From NCBI GenBank assembly GCA_947501555.1, contig CANMWG010000001.1, positions 1-64,000 on the forward strand: DNA of 64,000 bases. Reading direction: 5' to 3'. The DNA is from an uncultured Paracoccaceae bacterium. Lineage in GTDB: Bacteria > Pseudomonadota > Alphaproteobacteria > Rhodobacterales > Rhodobacteraceae. Below are positions 27,650-36,866 of the stretch, piece by piece. The notes under the pieces are model-generated. The model made no database searches, had not been told where the DNA came from, and was given only the letters and a program-made list of their open reading frames with translations. The position numbers and the translations under genes were made by a program. Every line of letters starts with the position of its first letter. Within the stretch, counting starts at the first letter, position 1.

Positions 27650-28142
27650 TCTATCTCAAGCCATTCGCGTTGCGTCATAGTCAGAATATTAGCAAACGTG
27701 TTACGGCTGGTCGAACGGTAACGGAGCAAATCGACATTTGGGGAAGGATTTTTGAAAGACTATGCCTCAAGAACAGAGAACATCCGCACATTGTTCCAGG
27801 CACGCTGGTGATAGCGGACATACATGCATCGCGCAGCATCATGCAGTATGGGCTCACACCCTTCATTCGCTGCACGGCGCACCAATGGCCACTCTTGGTT
27901 TTTGCCCAAATTCGAGCGCTCTGTGTAAGTAAGACTGTGCTCTCAATGAATTGAGAGTGGCACGAACAATCTTAAGGAAATATGCATAGAGAGCCGTACA
28001 TACGCGATCTGTACAGGTTCTGTACGACGTGCATATGCATCAAATGCCTTGTTTTGCACGGGGCATGGCCAGGGCGGGCCCCGCGTGACTTTTGTGGCTT
28101 ATGGACGTTGCGTGCGCGGTGCAGAAAGATCATGTTTCGCGG
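27650..28142. other. Intergenic region with shared palindromic motif
   Basis: About 490 bp lie between the FGE-domain gene and the sulfotransferase. A 7-bp hairpin (CTCTCAA / TTGAGAG) lies at about 27940-27957, and the TGTAC-type composite motif at 27994-28026. An open frame at 27475-27954 has no recognisable protein features, and I do not support it as a gene. Confidence 0.5.
27994..28026. promoter_or_regulatory. Composite TGTAC palindrome, copy 2
   Basis: This site matches the motif at 2012-2044 in 28 of 33 positions and keeps its geometry: an inverted GTACA half-site at 27996-28000, then TGTAC at 28010-28014 and 28021-28025, 11 bp apart. It lies about 120-150 bp upstream of the sulfotransferase start at 28143. 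It is flanked on both sides by ATGCATA-like sequence. Confidence 0.5.
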
Positions 28143-28781
28143 ATGATCATCTCGCCCCAGCGCCGATATATCTTTGTGCATATCCCCAAGACCGGCGGGA
28201 CCAGCATGGCGCTGGCGTTGGAAAGTCGCGCTGCACGGGATGATATTCTGATCGGGGATACGCCCAAAGCGCGGCGACGCCGTCAGCGAAACCGGGACTT
28301 GAAAACCCCTGGAAGGCTTTGGAAACACAGTCGTTTACGGGATATTGCAGGGCTGGTTGATCCGTCAGATTTCTTTGTCTTCACGCTGGTGCGCAACCCC
28401 TGGGACCGGATGGTCAGTTACTATCATTGGCTACAGGAACAACGCTTTGATCATCCCGCTGTGAGGGTGGCGCAGTCGCTTGATTTTAAAGCGTTCTTAC
28501 GGCATCCGCAAACGCAATCGAGCCTGCAAAACGGGGCCTATCCGACATACACAACCGATGCCGCAGGCCAGGATCACTGCCGCCTCTATGCCCGGCTTGA
28601 ACATCCCGCGGACCTCGCGCCGCTTTGGGAACACTTAGGTTTTGAGCTAAGTATGGGCCGTGAAAATCAATCAGACCGTCAACGTGACTGGCGCATCTAC
28701 TATGATGCGGAAACAGTTGAAATCGTAAAAGAAAAAGCGGGCGATGATATCGCCCGCTTTGGATACACATTCGACCCTTAG
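28143..28781 (+). CDS. Sulfotransferase family 2 protein
   Basis: The 212-residue protein starts MIISPQRRYIFVHIPKTGGTS; IPKTGGTS is the 5'-phosphosulfate loop that binds PAPS. The 3'-phosphate motif FTLVRNPWDRMVSYYHW (about residues 78-94) follows. It probably transfers sulfate to a glycan or polysaccharide; the acceptor is unknown. Earlier in-frame starts exist (28092, 28104), but this one fits the family N-terminus. The 3' end overlaps the convergent fadB-type gene by four bases. A shared palindromic motif lies upstream. Confidence 0.8.
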   Translation: MIISPQRRYIFVHIPKTGGTSMALALESRAARDDILIGDTPKARRRRQRNRDLKTPGRLWKHSRLRDIAGLVDPSDFFVFTLVRNPWDRMVSYYHWLQEQRFDHPAVRVAQSLDFKAFLRHPQTQSSLQNGAYPTYTTDAAGQDHCRLYARLEHPADLAPLWEHLGFELSMGRENQSDRQRDWRIYYDAETVEIVKEKAGDDIARFGYTFDP

Positions 28782-30976
28782 GCCGCGTCAGCAGCTTGAC
28801 CGAACCGCTTGTAGAATTCCTGACCTTTCGCAGCCATCTCGCGCAGCAGATCCGGTGTTTTGAACCGGTCGCCGAATTGTTCCGTCAGTTGATCGCAGCG
28901 TTCGGCGGCATAAGGCGTGCCGATGATGTCGAGCCAGCTGAACGGCCCGCCTGACCAAGGCGCAAAGCCCCAGCCCAGGATCGCGCCCACGTCGCCTTCG
29001 CGGATGTCTTCCAGCACGTTTTCTTCTAATGCCCGCACCGCTTCGAGAACCTGGGCAAACAGCAGGCGGTGTTGGACAGTCACCAGATCAGGCTGTTCGT
29101 CTGCCACCGGATATTGCGCGGTCAGACCGTCCCAGAGCCCCTGACGTTTCCCTTTGTCATCATAGGCATAGAAGCCCGCGCTTGACTTACGTCCAAGGCG
29201 TTTTTGATCAAACATCCAGAACAGCACCTCATCCACTTCGCTGTCTGGATAGGCATCGCCCATCGCGGCTTTGGTGGCCTTGGCGATTTTGACGCCCAGA
29301 TCAACGCTGGTCTCGTCAACCAGTTGCAGCGGGCCCAAAGGCATGCCCACAAGCTTGGCTGCATTCTCGATCAAGGCAGGTTCGACCCCTTCCTTCACCA
29401 TGCGGATACCTTCGTTGATGTAAGGAATGATGCAGCGGTTCGCGTAGAAGAACCGTTCGTCGTTTACAACGATGGGGGTCTTGCGGATTTGGCGCACATA
29501 ATCCAGCGCTTTGGCTACAGCCACTGAACCCGTTTCTTTGCCCTTGATGATCTCGACCAGTAGCATCTTGTCGACCGGACTGAAGAAGTGGATGCCGATG
29601 AATTTCTCGGGATCGTTCGACGCCTTTGCAAGCTCGGTGATCGGCAAGGTCGATGTATTGGTCGCAAAGATGCAATCAGGGCCGGTGACGGCTTGGACCT
29701 TCGCGGTGACTTCGGCCTTGACGGCGGGCTCCTCAAACACGGCCTCGACGATCAAATCGCAGCCATCCAGAGCGGCGTAATCCGTTGTGGCATTGATCAA
29801 GCCCAGCACGGCGGCTTTCTTGTCCTCGGTCGCTTTTTTGCGGGCGATGCCCTTGTCCATATAGGCGGCGGTGTAGGATTTACCCCTGTCTGCGGCCTCT
29901 TGCGTACTGTCGATCAGAACGACTTGAATGCCCGCCAAAGCAGAGACCAACGAAATACCGGCCCCCATCATACCCGCGCCGATGACGCCGACCTTTTTGA
30001 CTTTCTGATCAGGCGCTTCGGGTCGGTTGGCCCCTTTTTCCAAAGCTTCTTTGTTGATGAACAAGCTGCGGATCATGGCAGACGATGATGGGTTCATCAG
30101 CACGTTGGTGAACCAGCGGGCCTCGATCTTGATGGCGGTGTCAAAGGGGACCAAAGCACCTTCGTAGACGGCCGACAGCAACGCCTTGGCCGCCGGGTAG
30201 ACGCCTTGGGTCTTGCCGTTGACCATGGCCGAAGCACCTACGAAGGTCATGAAACCTGCCGGGTGGTACGGCGCGCCGCCGGGCATTTTGTAGCCCTTTT
30301 CATCCCATGGCTTGACGATCTTGGGTTCTGACAAAACCCAGGCTTTCGCGGCGGACAGCAGTTCATCCGCTGGGACTACCTCATCAACAACGCCCGCGGC
30401 CTTGGCCTTTTTCGGATCGTTCAACTTGCCTTCCAATAGCAAGGGTGATGCGCCCATGGCCCCCAGTTTGCGGGACAGTCGGGTTGTGCCGCCCGCACCA
30501 GGGAAGATGCCGACCAGAATTTCAGGTAGGCCGATTTTGGCCTTGGGATTGTCGGCGGCAAAGATGCGGTGACAGGCCAGTGGGATTTCCAGGCCAATGC
30601 CAAGTGCTGTGCCGGGCAGGGCGGCCGCAATCGGTTTGCCGCCTTTGTTGGTCTTGGGGTCCATGCCTGCGCGCTCAATCCGGCGAAGAACGCCGTGCAT
30701 TTCCATCACGCCCTCGAACAAGCCGCGGGCAGGGTCATCGCCAGCGCTTTCTTTCATCTTGGCGATGATGTTCAAATCCATGCCGCCCGCAAATGAGCCC
30801 TCTTTGCCGGAGGTGATGATGATGCCTTTCACGGCGTCATCTGTCAAAGCCTGGCCCACCAGCATATCAAGGTCGGTAAACCCTTGCTGGTTCATCACAT
30901 TCATGGATTTGCCGATGGTGTCCCAAACGATTGTGGCGACGCCATCGGCATCCGTGGTCATTGTAAAATCGGTCAT
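28778..30976 (-). CDS. fadB: Fused enoyl-CoA hydratase / 3-hydroxyacyl-CoA dehydrogenase
   Basis: This 732-residue beta-oxidation enzyme performs the second and third steps of the cycle. The N-terminal crotonase domain (about 1-300) has KEGSFAGGMDLN and EILVGIFPGAGGTTRLSRK with the hydratase acidic residues. The dehydrogenase NAD-binding domain (about 325-505) has KVGVIGAGMMGAGIS and GIHFFSPVDKMLLVEII, followed by two C-terminal helical domains. AGGAGA precedes the start. It overlaps the NTF2-like gene (ATGA) and is the last gene of the oxidation run. FadJ-type naming would be equally defensible. Confidence 0.93.
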   Translation of the reverse strand: MTDFTMTTDADGVATIVWDTIGKSMNVMNQQGFTDLDMLVGQALTDDAVKGIIITSGKEGSFAGGMDLNIIAKMKESAGDDPARGLFEGVMEMHGVLRRIERAGMDPKTNKGGKPIAAALPGTALGIGLEIPLACHRIFAADNPKAKIGLPEILVGIFPGAGGTTRLSRKLGAMGASPLLLEGKLNDPKKAKAAGVVDEVVPADELLSAAKAWVLSEPKIVKPWDEKGYKMPGGAPYHPAGFMTFVGASAMVNGKTQGVYPAAKALLSAVYEGALVPFDTAIKIEARWFTNVLMNPSSSAMIRSLFINKEALEKGANRPEAPDQKVKKVGVIGAGMMGAGISLVSALAGIQVVLIDSTQEAADRGKSYTAAYMDKGIARKKATEDKKAAVLGLINATTDYAALDGCDLIVEAVFEEPAVKAEVTAKVQAVTGPDCIFATNTSTLPITELAKASNDPEKFIGIHFFSPVDKMLLVEIIKGKETGSVAVAKALDYVRQIRKTPIVVNDERFFYANRCIIPYINEGIRMVKEGVEPALIENAAKLVGMPLGPLQLVDETSVDLGVKIAKATKAAMGDAYPDSEVDEVLFWMFDQKRLGRKSSAGFYAYDDKGKRQGLWDGLTAQYPVADEQPDLVTVQHRLLFAQVLEAVRALEENVLEDIREGDVGAILGWGFAPWSGGPFSWLDIIGTPYAAERCDQLTEQFGDRFKTPDLLREMAAKGQEFYKRFGQAADAA

Positions 30977-31485
30977 GTCTTTCTCCTATCAGGGGAGTTG
31001 TTATTCGGGTCGCCCGGTGGGGCGATTATGTTGTTTTTCTCGGCACCATGCCGAAAGGCCTGCACCTGCCATGAGCTGTCGGGAAGCGCGTTTTCAGACG
31101 ACATCACAACCCAAGCGCCATCGATCAGTTCGAGCACGGCCATGACATCGTAAGGCTCTCGAAGGCGTGTCCCGTCTTGCAGGAATTCAGATGTGTGCCC
31201 TCCGATGATCTTAGTCTCGCACAGGAACATGGCGCCTGTGCACTGCCGGACGAAATGGGTGATGCCGACACCGATCAAGTATTGACGAAAGCAATCGAAG
31301 GCCTCGCGCATTTGGATCTGGTTTGTGATGACATGGCGTGTTCCATCTTTTGTGGTGTAGCTGTGTGGCACGTGCATATGCGCGAGAAAGCCTTCGAAAT
31401 CATTGCTGAAATAGGCGTCGCAAATCCGGTCCAAATTGGTCTGGTAGATTTGCTTTGCCAACTCTTCGTTGATTTTTGTAGGCAT
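30973..31485 (-). CDS. NTF2-like / SnoaL-fold protein
   Basis: This is a 170-residue cytosolic protein with the helix-then-sheet pattern of NTF2-like proteins: ICDAYFSNDFEGFLAHMHVPHSY, RHVITNQIQMREAFDCF, VRQCTGAMFLCETKIIGGHTSEFL and AVLELIDGAWVVMSSENA (separate pieces). The last 30 residues are polar. Family members are small-molecule isomerases, hydratases or binders. Its stop overlaps the fadB start, and it begins three bases after the thiolase stop, so it probably serves the same beta-oxidation operon. Confidence 0.65.
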   Translation of the reverse strand: MPTKINEELAKQIYQTNLDRICDAYFSNDFEGFLAHMHVPHSYTTKDGTRHVITNQIQMREAFDCFRQYLIGVGITHFVRQCTGAMFLCETKIIGGHTSEFLQDGTRLREPYDVMAVLELIDGAWVVMSSENALPDSSWQVQAFRHGAEKNNIIAPPGDPNNNSPDRRKT

Positions 31486-31488
31486 CGA

Positions 31489-32700
31489 TTAGACCCGTTC
31501 GATAATCGTCGCTGCCCCCATCCCAGAGGCGATGCACAATGTCGCGAGACCCGTGCCTTTGCCAGTCCGTTCCAGCTCATCCAGAAGCGTGCCGATGATA
31601 ATTGCGCCCGTGGCTCCCAATGGATGACCCATGGCGATTGACCCGCCGTTCACATTGACCTTGCTGTTATCTACGTCAAAGGCTTGCATGAAGCGCAGTA
31701 CAACCGATGCGAAGGCTTCGTTCACTTCGAACAGATCGATGTCACTGATGGACATGCCACTGTCGGCCATGATCTTTTCGGTCACGGGCACAGGGCCTGT
31801 CAGCATGATGGTCGGATCGGTCCCGATCTTGGCAGTCGCCCGGATCACCGCGCGCGGTTTGATCCCCATGGCCTCACCGTATTCCTTGGATCCGATCAAC
31901 ACACCCGCCGCCCCATCAACGATGCCCGAAGAGTTCCCGGCGTGGTGGATATGGTTGATCTTTTCCAGATGCGGATACTTCATGAGCGCGACCTTGTCGA
32001 AGCCGGGCATCACTTCGCCCATGGCCTGGAACGCGGGGTTCAGCCCGCCAAGTGTCTGCATATCTGTCTCGGGCCGCATGTATTCGTCATGGTCTAGGAT
32101 GGCCAAACCGTTGATATCCTTGACCGCCACGATGGAGTTGTCAAAGCGCCCATCGTCCCAAGCGGCCTTGGCGCGCTTTTGGCTTTCCATGGCCAGCTGA
32201 TCGGCATCATCACGGCTAAACCCATATTCTGTTGCGATAATATCGGCGCTGATCCCTTGCGGGACAAAATAGCTTTCCATCGCGACGGATGGATCAACCG
32301 CAATCGCCGCACCGTCACTACCCATGGCGACCCGGCCCATCATTTCCACACCACCGGCGATATAGGCCTGACCGGCCCCGCCTTTGACCTGATTGGCAGC
32401 CAGGTTCACCGCCTCCATGCCAGAGGCGCAGAACCGGTTGATCGCAAGGCCGGGGATCGATTGATCAAGGTCCGAGGCCAACACTGCGGTCCGCGCAAGG
32501 CAGCCACCTTGTTCAGCGACTTGGGTGACGTTTCCCCAGATCACGTCTTCCACCGCGTGACCGTCCAAACCATTGCGGGCCTTGAGCTCGTTCAACACGC
32601 CTGCGGACAGGCGAGTGGATGTCACCTCATGCAGGCTGCCATCCTTGCGGCCCTTGCCGCGCGGGGTGCGCACGGCGTCGTAGATATAGGCTTCGGTCAT
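31489..32700 (-). CDS. fadA: Acetyl-CoA C-acyltransferase (thiolase)
   Basis: This 403-residue thiolase cleaves 3-ketoacyl-CoA to acetyl-CoA. The nucleophile cysteine is in INRFCASGMEAVNLAA (about residue 93), the GH motif histidine in HHAGNSSGIVDGAA and NGGSIAMGHPLGATGA, and the C-terminal acid/base cysteine in LCIASGMGAA. AGGAGG precedes the start. It is followed by the NTF2-like gene and fadB, with the YidD-like gene 54 bp upstream. Confidence 0.93.
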   Translation of the reverse strand: MTEAYIYDAVRTPRGKGRKDGSLHEVTSTRLSAGVLNELKARNGLDGHAVEDVIWGNVTQVAEQGGCLARTAVLASDLDQSIPGLAINRFCASGMEAVNLAANQVKGGAGQAYIAGGVEMMGRVAMGSDGAAIAVDPSVAMESYFVPQGISADIIATEYGFSRDDADQLAMESQKRAKAAWDDGRFDNSIVAVKDINGLAILDHDEYMRPETDMQTLGGLNPAFQAMGEVMPGFDKVALMKYPHLEKINHIHHAGNSSGIVDGAAGVLIGSKEYGEAMGIKPRAVIRATAKIGTDPTIMLTGPVPVTEKIMADSGMSISDIDLFEVNEAFASVVLRFMQAFDVDNSKVNVNGGSIAMGHPLGATGAIIIGTLLDELERTGKGTGLATLCIASGMGAATIIERV

Positions 32701-32754
32701 GAAGTCCTCCTGTAAGTCTTGGAATTGAGGGTATTCTTGGGTGTTTGGTGCGGA

Positions 32755-33159
32755 TCAGCCGCAGCTACAGATATCGCAATCAAGGTCGCAGCCCTTTGAG
32801 GCCGAGGGAGCAGAGCGGCCAGCGCCTGACCAGCATCCTCCGCAACCTTCAAAGACCACTGTTCCGCAAAATTCATCACGGATTTGCCGCGCGCAGCTGT
32901 CTGATTTCTTCTTTTTGCGCTTCTCATTGGGCGAATTTTGTTCACTACGCAAGATATGGTAAGCCGCTCTGCAGTCCCGAAACCGTTGCCGGATGGATGG
33001 GATCGCTTGGAACAAGCCGTGCTGTTTGATCGCTTGTTTGGCATAGCCAGAGCACCCGGTGCCGTCATGCAGAACCGCGTGCGCGCAGCGAAATCCTTTG
33101 CGTGGCGAGATATACTGTTGGTAAACCCAAATCCCACCAAGGGCAGTCCGTGATAACAT
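32755..33159 (-). CDS. yidD: YidD-like membrane insertion factor with Cys-rich tail
   Basis: Residues about 8-68 match YidD: a short N-terminal hydrophobic segment, QQYISPRKGFRCAHAV, TGCSGYAKQAIKQHG and the FRDCRAAYHIL end corresponding to the family's LLRCHP region. YidD assists YidC/SecYEG-linked insertion of membrane proteins. At 134 residues it is longer than typical (about 70-90): a basic linker (NEKRKKKKSD) leads to a tail ending GCDLDCDICSCG, whose cysteine spacing could bind a metal. Its position inside a fatty-acid oxidation run is unexpected. Assignment confidence is moderate. Confidence 0.65.
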   Translation of the reverse strand: MLSRTALGGIWVYQQYISPRKGFRCAHAVLHDGTGCSGYAKQAIKQHGLFQAIPSIRQRFRDCRAAYHILRSEQNSPNEKRKKKKSDSCARQIRDEFCGTVVFEGCGGCWSGAGRSAPSASKGCDLDCDICSCG

Positions 33160-33223
33160 GGCGTGACGGTCCTCAGAAGCGATCTTAATTCTCCCGGCAC
33201 TGTCGATATGTCGATGCGGGGTG

Positions 33224-33853
33224 TCAACCGGCGAACCCTTTTTGCATCAAGTCATAGGGGTGCTTCCAGCCGGGCTGGGCTGCAATTGCGTCCAACCATC
33301 GGTCGATATTGGGATAGGTTTTGCGGTCGAATGTGAAATCTTCGGGGTAATAAAGATAGCTGCAGCATGCGATATCGGCGACGGTGATCTCTGCGCCTGC
33401 AAGCCAATCACGTCCGTCCAGATGCTGGTCTAGCACCTTCAACGCGCCTGCCAACCGAGCTGATAGAAAACCGATCACTTCGGCGTTGCGTTTTTCTTCC
33501 GGCAAGAAATTCATCATGAATCGCAAGGGCCCCGCGACACTGGATATTTTGTGGTTGTCATAGAACATCCAGCGCAGCACCTCGCGCCGCTCAGCTGCGG
33601 ATTTGCCGCCCAGCTTGCCGGATTTTGAGCTGATGTAGTCTTGAATGACGCCGGATTGCGTCAGCACCAATTCGCCGTCTTCCAGCACGGGGGCTTCGCC
33701 CATGATGTTCAGGTCGAGGTATTCGGGCGTACGGGTCCCGCCGTTGAAGAAATCAACGAAGACAGGCTCCCACGTCTGATCGGCGAGGGTCAGGGTCAGA
33801 GCCGCTTTGTAGGAATGGCCGCTTTCGCCAAAACAGTGTAATTTCAAGGACAT
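33224..33853 (-). CDS. Glutathione S-transferase family protein
   Basis: The 209-residue protein has an N-terminal thioredoxin-fold domain (MSLKLHCFGESGHSYKAAL, FNGGTRTPEYLDLNIMGEAPVLEDGE, ending LTQSGVIQDYI with the glutathione-contacting Gln-Ser) and a C-terminal helical domain with DGRDWLAGAEITVADIACC, the usual N-capping box. Ser10-Gly-His-Ser is in the catalytic position. The role may be detoxification or isomerisation; the substrate is unknown. GGGAGG precedes the start. It is 77 bp after the acyl-CoA dehydrogenase. Confidence 0.88.
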   Translation of the reverse strand: MSLKLHCFGESGHSYKAALTLTLADQTWEPVFVDFFNGGTRTPEYLDLNIMGEAPVLEDGELVLTQSGVIQDYISSKSGKLGGKSAAERREVLRWMFYDNHKISSVAGPLRFMMNFLPEEKRNAEVIGFLSARLAGALKVLDQHLDGRDWLAGAEITVADIACCSYLYYPEDFTFDRKTYPNIDRWLDAIAAQPGWKHPYDLMQKGFAG

Positions 33854-33930
33854 AAACGCAGGCCTCCCAACCTGATCGGTGACGCGGGGTGCGTCGGTTG
33901 AGGGCGCGAATGCCGCGCCCTCTGATCAGC

Positions 33931-35709
33931 TTAGAAGTTTGCCGCGTCCAGCGCCATCACAGTATCGCCACCAGAGTTGATCCGGGCCAGATGCATCGCA
34001 GTCGCGGGCAGTTGGCGGGCCATGTAGTAGCGACCTGTGGCGATCTTGGTTTCATAAAACGCGGTATCAGATGCACCGGCCTCCAGCGCTTCCATCGCGG
34101 CTTTGGCCATACGCGCCCACATCAGCCCAAGGCAGACGTGACCCATCATGTGCATGAAATCGTAAGATCCTGCCAATGCGTTATTGGGGTTTTTCATGCC
34201 GTTTTGCATGAAGTACATGCCCGCAGCCTGCAGGTCTTTGGAGGCAGCTTTCAGAGGCTCAAGGAATTCGGCCTTCAGTGCTTCGTTGCCGTCATTTTCC
34301 TTGATGAAGGTTTTCACCATTTCAAAGAAGGCCATCACGTGTTTGCCGCCATCTTGGGCCAGCTTGCGACCCACCAGGTCAAGCGCCTGCACACCGTTGG
34401 CCCCTTCATAGATTTGGGTAATGCGGGCATCGCGGGCATATTGGGACATGCCCCATTCCTCGATATAGCCGTGGCCGCCGTAAATCTGCTGGGCGGCTGT
34501 CGCATATTCAAAGCCCTTGTCGGTCAGGAACCCCTTTAGGACAGGGGTCATCAGTGAAATCAGGCCGTCGGCTTCTGCGTCATCGTTCCGGTGTGCCCGG
34601 TCGATCAGGTAGGCGCCCCAATAAGTGAACGCGCGCGCGCCTTCGACAAAGGACTTCTGATCCATCAGGTTGCGGCGAATGTCTGGATGCACGATCAACG
34701 GATCGGCAGGGCCATCGGGGTTCTTAACCCCTGTTACATCGCGCCCTTGCAGGCGGTCGTTGGCATAGGCCACAGCGTTTTGGTAGGCGCTTTCGGCTTG
34801 GGCATAGCCTTGCAGGCCCACACCCAGACGCGCTTCGTTCATCATCGTGAACATGGCGCGCATGCCTTTGTGTTCTTGGCCCAGCAGGTAACCTGTGGCT
34901 TCATCATAGTTCATCACGCAAGTCGAATTGCCGTGGATGCCCATCTTTTCTTCGATGCTGCCAACGGCGACGCCGTTGCGCGCGCCCAATGATCCGTCAT
35001 CGTTGACGATGAATTTGGGCACGATGAACAAGGAAACACCTTTGATCCCGTCTGGTCCGCCTTCGATCTTGGCGAGAACCAGATGAATAATGTTATCAGA
35101 CATGTCATGTTCGCCGGCGGAGATGAAAATCTTCTGGCCGGAAATCTTATAAGTGCCATCATCCTGTGGCGCGGCCTTGGTGCGCATCAAACCCAGATCA
35201 GTGCCGCAATGCGGCTCTGTCAGGTTCATCGTGCCGGTCCAGTCACAAGACACCATCTTGGGTAGATATTTCTGCTTTTGTTCGTCTGAACCATGGGCAT
35301 GGATCGCAGAATAGGCGCCATGGGTCAGACCTTGGTACATTTGGAACGCCATATTGGCTGAGACCATTGTCTCCATGGCGGCGGTGTTCAGCGTATAGGG
35401 CAGGCCCTGTCCGCCGTATTCGGGGTCGCAGTCCATCGCGGTCCAGCCTGCCTCGCGGACCTGATCAAATGCGGCCTTAAATCCTGTCGGCGTGCGTACA
35501 ACGCCGTTTTCGAGGGTGCACCCTTCTTTGTCACCTACTACGTTCAGCGGGTGTAGTACTTCAGAGGCGACTTTGCCTGCTTCTTCGACAACGGCACCTG
35601 TAAATTCGCGGTCAAGATCTTCGAAACCTTCGATATCCTGTTCGCTGACTTTCAGCAGGTCATGCAGGACAAACTGAATATCTTTGGTTGGTGCGTTGTA
35701 GATCGGCAT
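33931..35709 (-). CDS. Acyl-CoA dehydrogenase (FadE/DmdC-like)
   Basis: This 592-residue FAD enzyme introduces the 2,3-double bond in acyl-CoA. Motifs include [44 protein letters not shown] and [35 protein letters not shown] (in pieces: [12 protein letters not shown], then [11 protein letters not shown]), with the catalytic glutamate in the last stretch. The extra C-terminal about 130 residues (acyl-CoA dehydrogenase C-terminal domain) are typical of the long form shared with the methylthiopropionyl-CoA dehydrogenase DmdC. Its neighbours favour fatty-acid oxidation. Confidence 0.9.
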   Translation of the reverse strand: MPIYNAPTKDIQFVLHDLLKVSEQDIEGFEDLDREFTGAVVEEAGKVASEVLHPLNVVGDKEGCTLENGVVRTPTGFKAAFDQVREAGWTAMDCDPEYGGQGLPYTLNTAAMETMVSANMAFQMYQGLTHGAYSAIHAHGSDEQKQKYLPKMVSCDWTGTMNLTEPHCGTDLGLMRTKAAPQDDGTYKISGQKIFISAGEHDMSDNIIHLVLAKIEGGPDGIKGVSLFIVPKFIVNDDGSLGARNGVAVGSIEEKMGIHGNSTCVMNYDEATGYLLGQEHKGMRAMFTMMNEARLGVGLQGYAQAESAYQNAVAYANDRLQGRDVTGVKNPDGPADPLIVHPDIRRNLMDQKSFVEGARAFTYWGAYLIDRAHRNDDAEADGLISLMTPVLKGFLTDKGFEYATAAQQIYGGHGYIEEWGMSQYARDARITQIYEGANGVQALDLVGRKLAQDGGKHVMAFFEMVKTFIKENDGNEALKAEFLEPLKAASKDLQAAGMYFMQNGMKNPNNALAGSYDFMHMMGHVCLGLMWARMAKAAMEALEAGASDTAFYETKIATGRYYMARQLPATAMHLARINSGGDTVMALDAANF

Positions 35710-35740
35710 GTGGTGTCTCTCCCTCGGGGTCGTGTGTTAA

Positions 35741-35763
35741 GTCGCGGCACGTTATGCCGCGAC
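35741..35763 (-). terminator. Hairpin containing the merR stop codon (possible attenuator)
   Basis: GTCGCGGCA (35741-35749) and TGCCGCGAC (35755-35763) form a perfect 9-bp stem. On the reverse strand the stop codon of the MerR gene (35752-35754) lies in the 5-nt loop. TTAAC follows the stem on that strand. It separates the regulator from the acyl-CoA dehydrogenase 42 bp downstream and could attenuate or process the transcript. Confidence 0.45.
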
Positions 35764-36153
35764 TGAATTTCCTTCGGCCAGTTCGGCAAGCTTTGCTTTG
35801 CCCCAGGCCATTTGTTGCTTCAGCTCGCTGATCGCTTCGTCCAGCTCAGCTTTCTGTGCTTCCATGTCAGCCAGATGAACCCGTGACATTTCGTATGTTT
35901 TAGACAGTTGGGCCACTTGGCCGTCTTCCATATGATACAAGTCTAGAAGCTGTCGAATTTCTTCCAGGCTGAACCCAAAGCGCTTGCCGCGCAGGATCAG
36001 TTTCAGGCGAGCCCGGTCGCGTTTTGTAAATAGGCGTTTTTGGCCCTCGCGGATCGGGAACAGCAATTCCTTTGCTTCATAAAAGCGAAGCGTACGGGGT
36101 GTAACTTCAAAAGCGTCGCACATTTCGCGGATATTCAGAGTATCGGTCGTCAT
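35752..36153 (-). CDS. MerR family transcriptional regulator (first paralogue)
   Basis: The 133-residue protein starts with the winged helix-turn-helix: NIREMCDAFEVTPRTLRFYEAKELL and KRLFTKRDRARLKLILRGKRFGFSLEEIRQLLDLY (in pieces). A coiled-coil dimerisation helix with many Glu/Gln/Lys follows. No effector-binding cysteines are seen. AAAGGAAA precedes the start. It lies directly upstream of the acyl-CoA dehydrogenase gene and probably controls the oxidation operon, as MerR/LiuR-type regulators do in alphaproteobacteria (inference). A TGACG inverted repeat lies about 75-100 bp upstream. Confidence 0.85.
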   Translation of the reverse strand: MTTDTLNIREMCDAFEVTPRTLRFYEAKELLFPIREGQKRLFTKRDRARLKLILRGKRFGFSLEEIRQLLDLYHMEDGQVAQLSKTYEMSRVHLADMEAQKAELDEAISELKQQMAWGKAKLAELAEGNSVAA

Positions 36154-36497
36154 CGTTCATTTCCTTTCATGCGTGTTTCGGATGGCACGCACTTGCGGAG
36201 TTGAGACTCACCATACAAGCAAAGCTGACGTTAGGGTAAACGGAACGTAGCGTCATTTTGATGTTAACGAAAGTTTACGAAACTTTACGCGCGTAAAAAC
36301 GCAAGATTATAAGAGGGAGCATTTCCTGCTTTTTCCCCGCAAACGTTTTAAATAAGGCGATGACCGGCCGAATATTGTGGAAATTACCGATTCTAAGGTG
36401 TTTAGAAAGCGGATTCGTAGCGAAAAAGTGGCCGCAACACGGCTGCTTCAACCTGCATATGCGCTGGTTGACGTCGCGGCGGCTTTTCACAAGGTAG
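36154..36497. other. Intergenic region between the two merR genes
   Basis: These 344 bp hold no supported gene. They contain the TGACG inverted repeat (36226-36255) and an array of TTAACG/TTTACG repeats with an inverted AAAGTTT-ACG-AAACTTT (36270-36286). Both are candidate regulator sites for the downstream oxidation operon. Confidence 0.55.
36226..36255 (-). promoter_or_regulatory. Candidate MerR-type operator
   Basis: Half-sites TGACGTTA (36226-36233) and, inverted, TGACGCTAC (36247-36255) face each other across a GC-poor centre containing GTAAACGGAACG. The TTGACGCTACGG sequence recurs immediately upstream of the second merR gene (about 36888-36898), which supports shared control by one or both MerR paralogues. 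Confidence 0.45.
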
Positions 36498-36866
36498 TTA
36501 ACTGAGTGTCTTGGCTGTCTCGTCCCGCAGGGCTTTGAGCTCGGTGACCGTGTCTTGCAACTGTTTTTGTTGCTCGGCCAGTTCCAACAATTGTTTGTCG
36601 GCAAGGGTGATCCATTCGCGCATCTGCGCCTCGGTTCCCTCATTCTCATAAATTAAGAGCCACTGCCGGATGTCTTCAAGCGCAAACCCAAAACGGCGCC
36701 CGCGCAGGATAAGCGTCATGCGCGCTAGTTCCTTGGCGCCGTAGAATCGGGTGCGCCCTTCTTTCTCGGGTGTCAGTAACTCAATGTATTCATAGTACCG
36801 AAGCGTCCTTGGTGTGACGTCGAATTCTGCGCACATCTCTTTGAATGTCAGACGGTTTTCTGCCAT
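36498..36866 (-). CDS. MerR family transcriptional regulator (second paralogue)
   Basis: The start at 36866 has GGGAGG upstream and gives a 122-residue protein, MAENRLTFKEMCAEFDVTP. The HTH (TPRTLRYYEYIELLTPEKEG) and wing (RFYGAKELARMTLILRGRRFGF) closely resemble those of the neighbouring paralogue, and the helix after it ends in a Gln/Glu/Lys-rich coiled coil. It is divergent from the thioesterase genes across 161 bp, so it may control both sides. A TTGACGCTACGG element lies only about 20 nt upstream of the start codon, fitting autoregulation. Confidence 0.85.
   Translation of the reverse strand: MAENRLTFKEMCAEFDVTPRTLRYYEYIELLTPEKEGRTRFYGAKELARMTLILRGRRFGFALEDIRQWLLIYENEGTEAQMREWITLADKQLLELAEQQKQLQDTVTELKALRDETAKTLS

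Noticed and set aside
27475..27954. 159-codon forward ORF upstream of the sulfotransferase
   Set aside because: It overlaps the FGE-domain gene at its 5' end, has no ribosome-binding site and no recognisable pattern.
33889..34539. 216-codon forward ORF opposite the acyl-CoA dehydrogenase
   Set aside because: Composition is that of a shadow (many His/Gly), and the dehydrogenase is intact.
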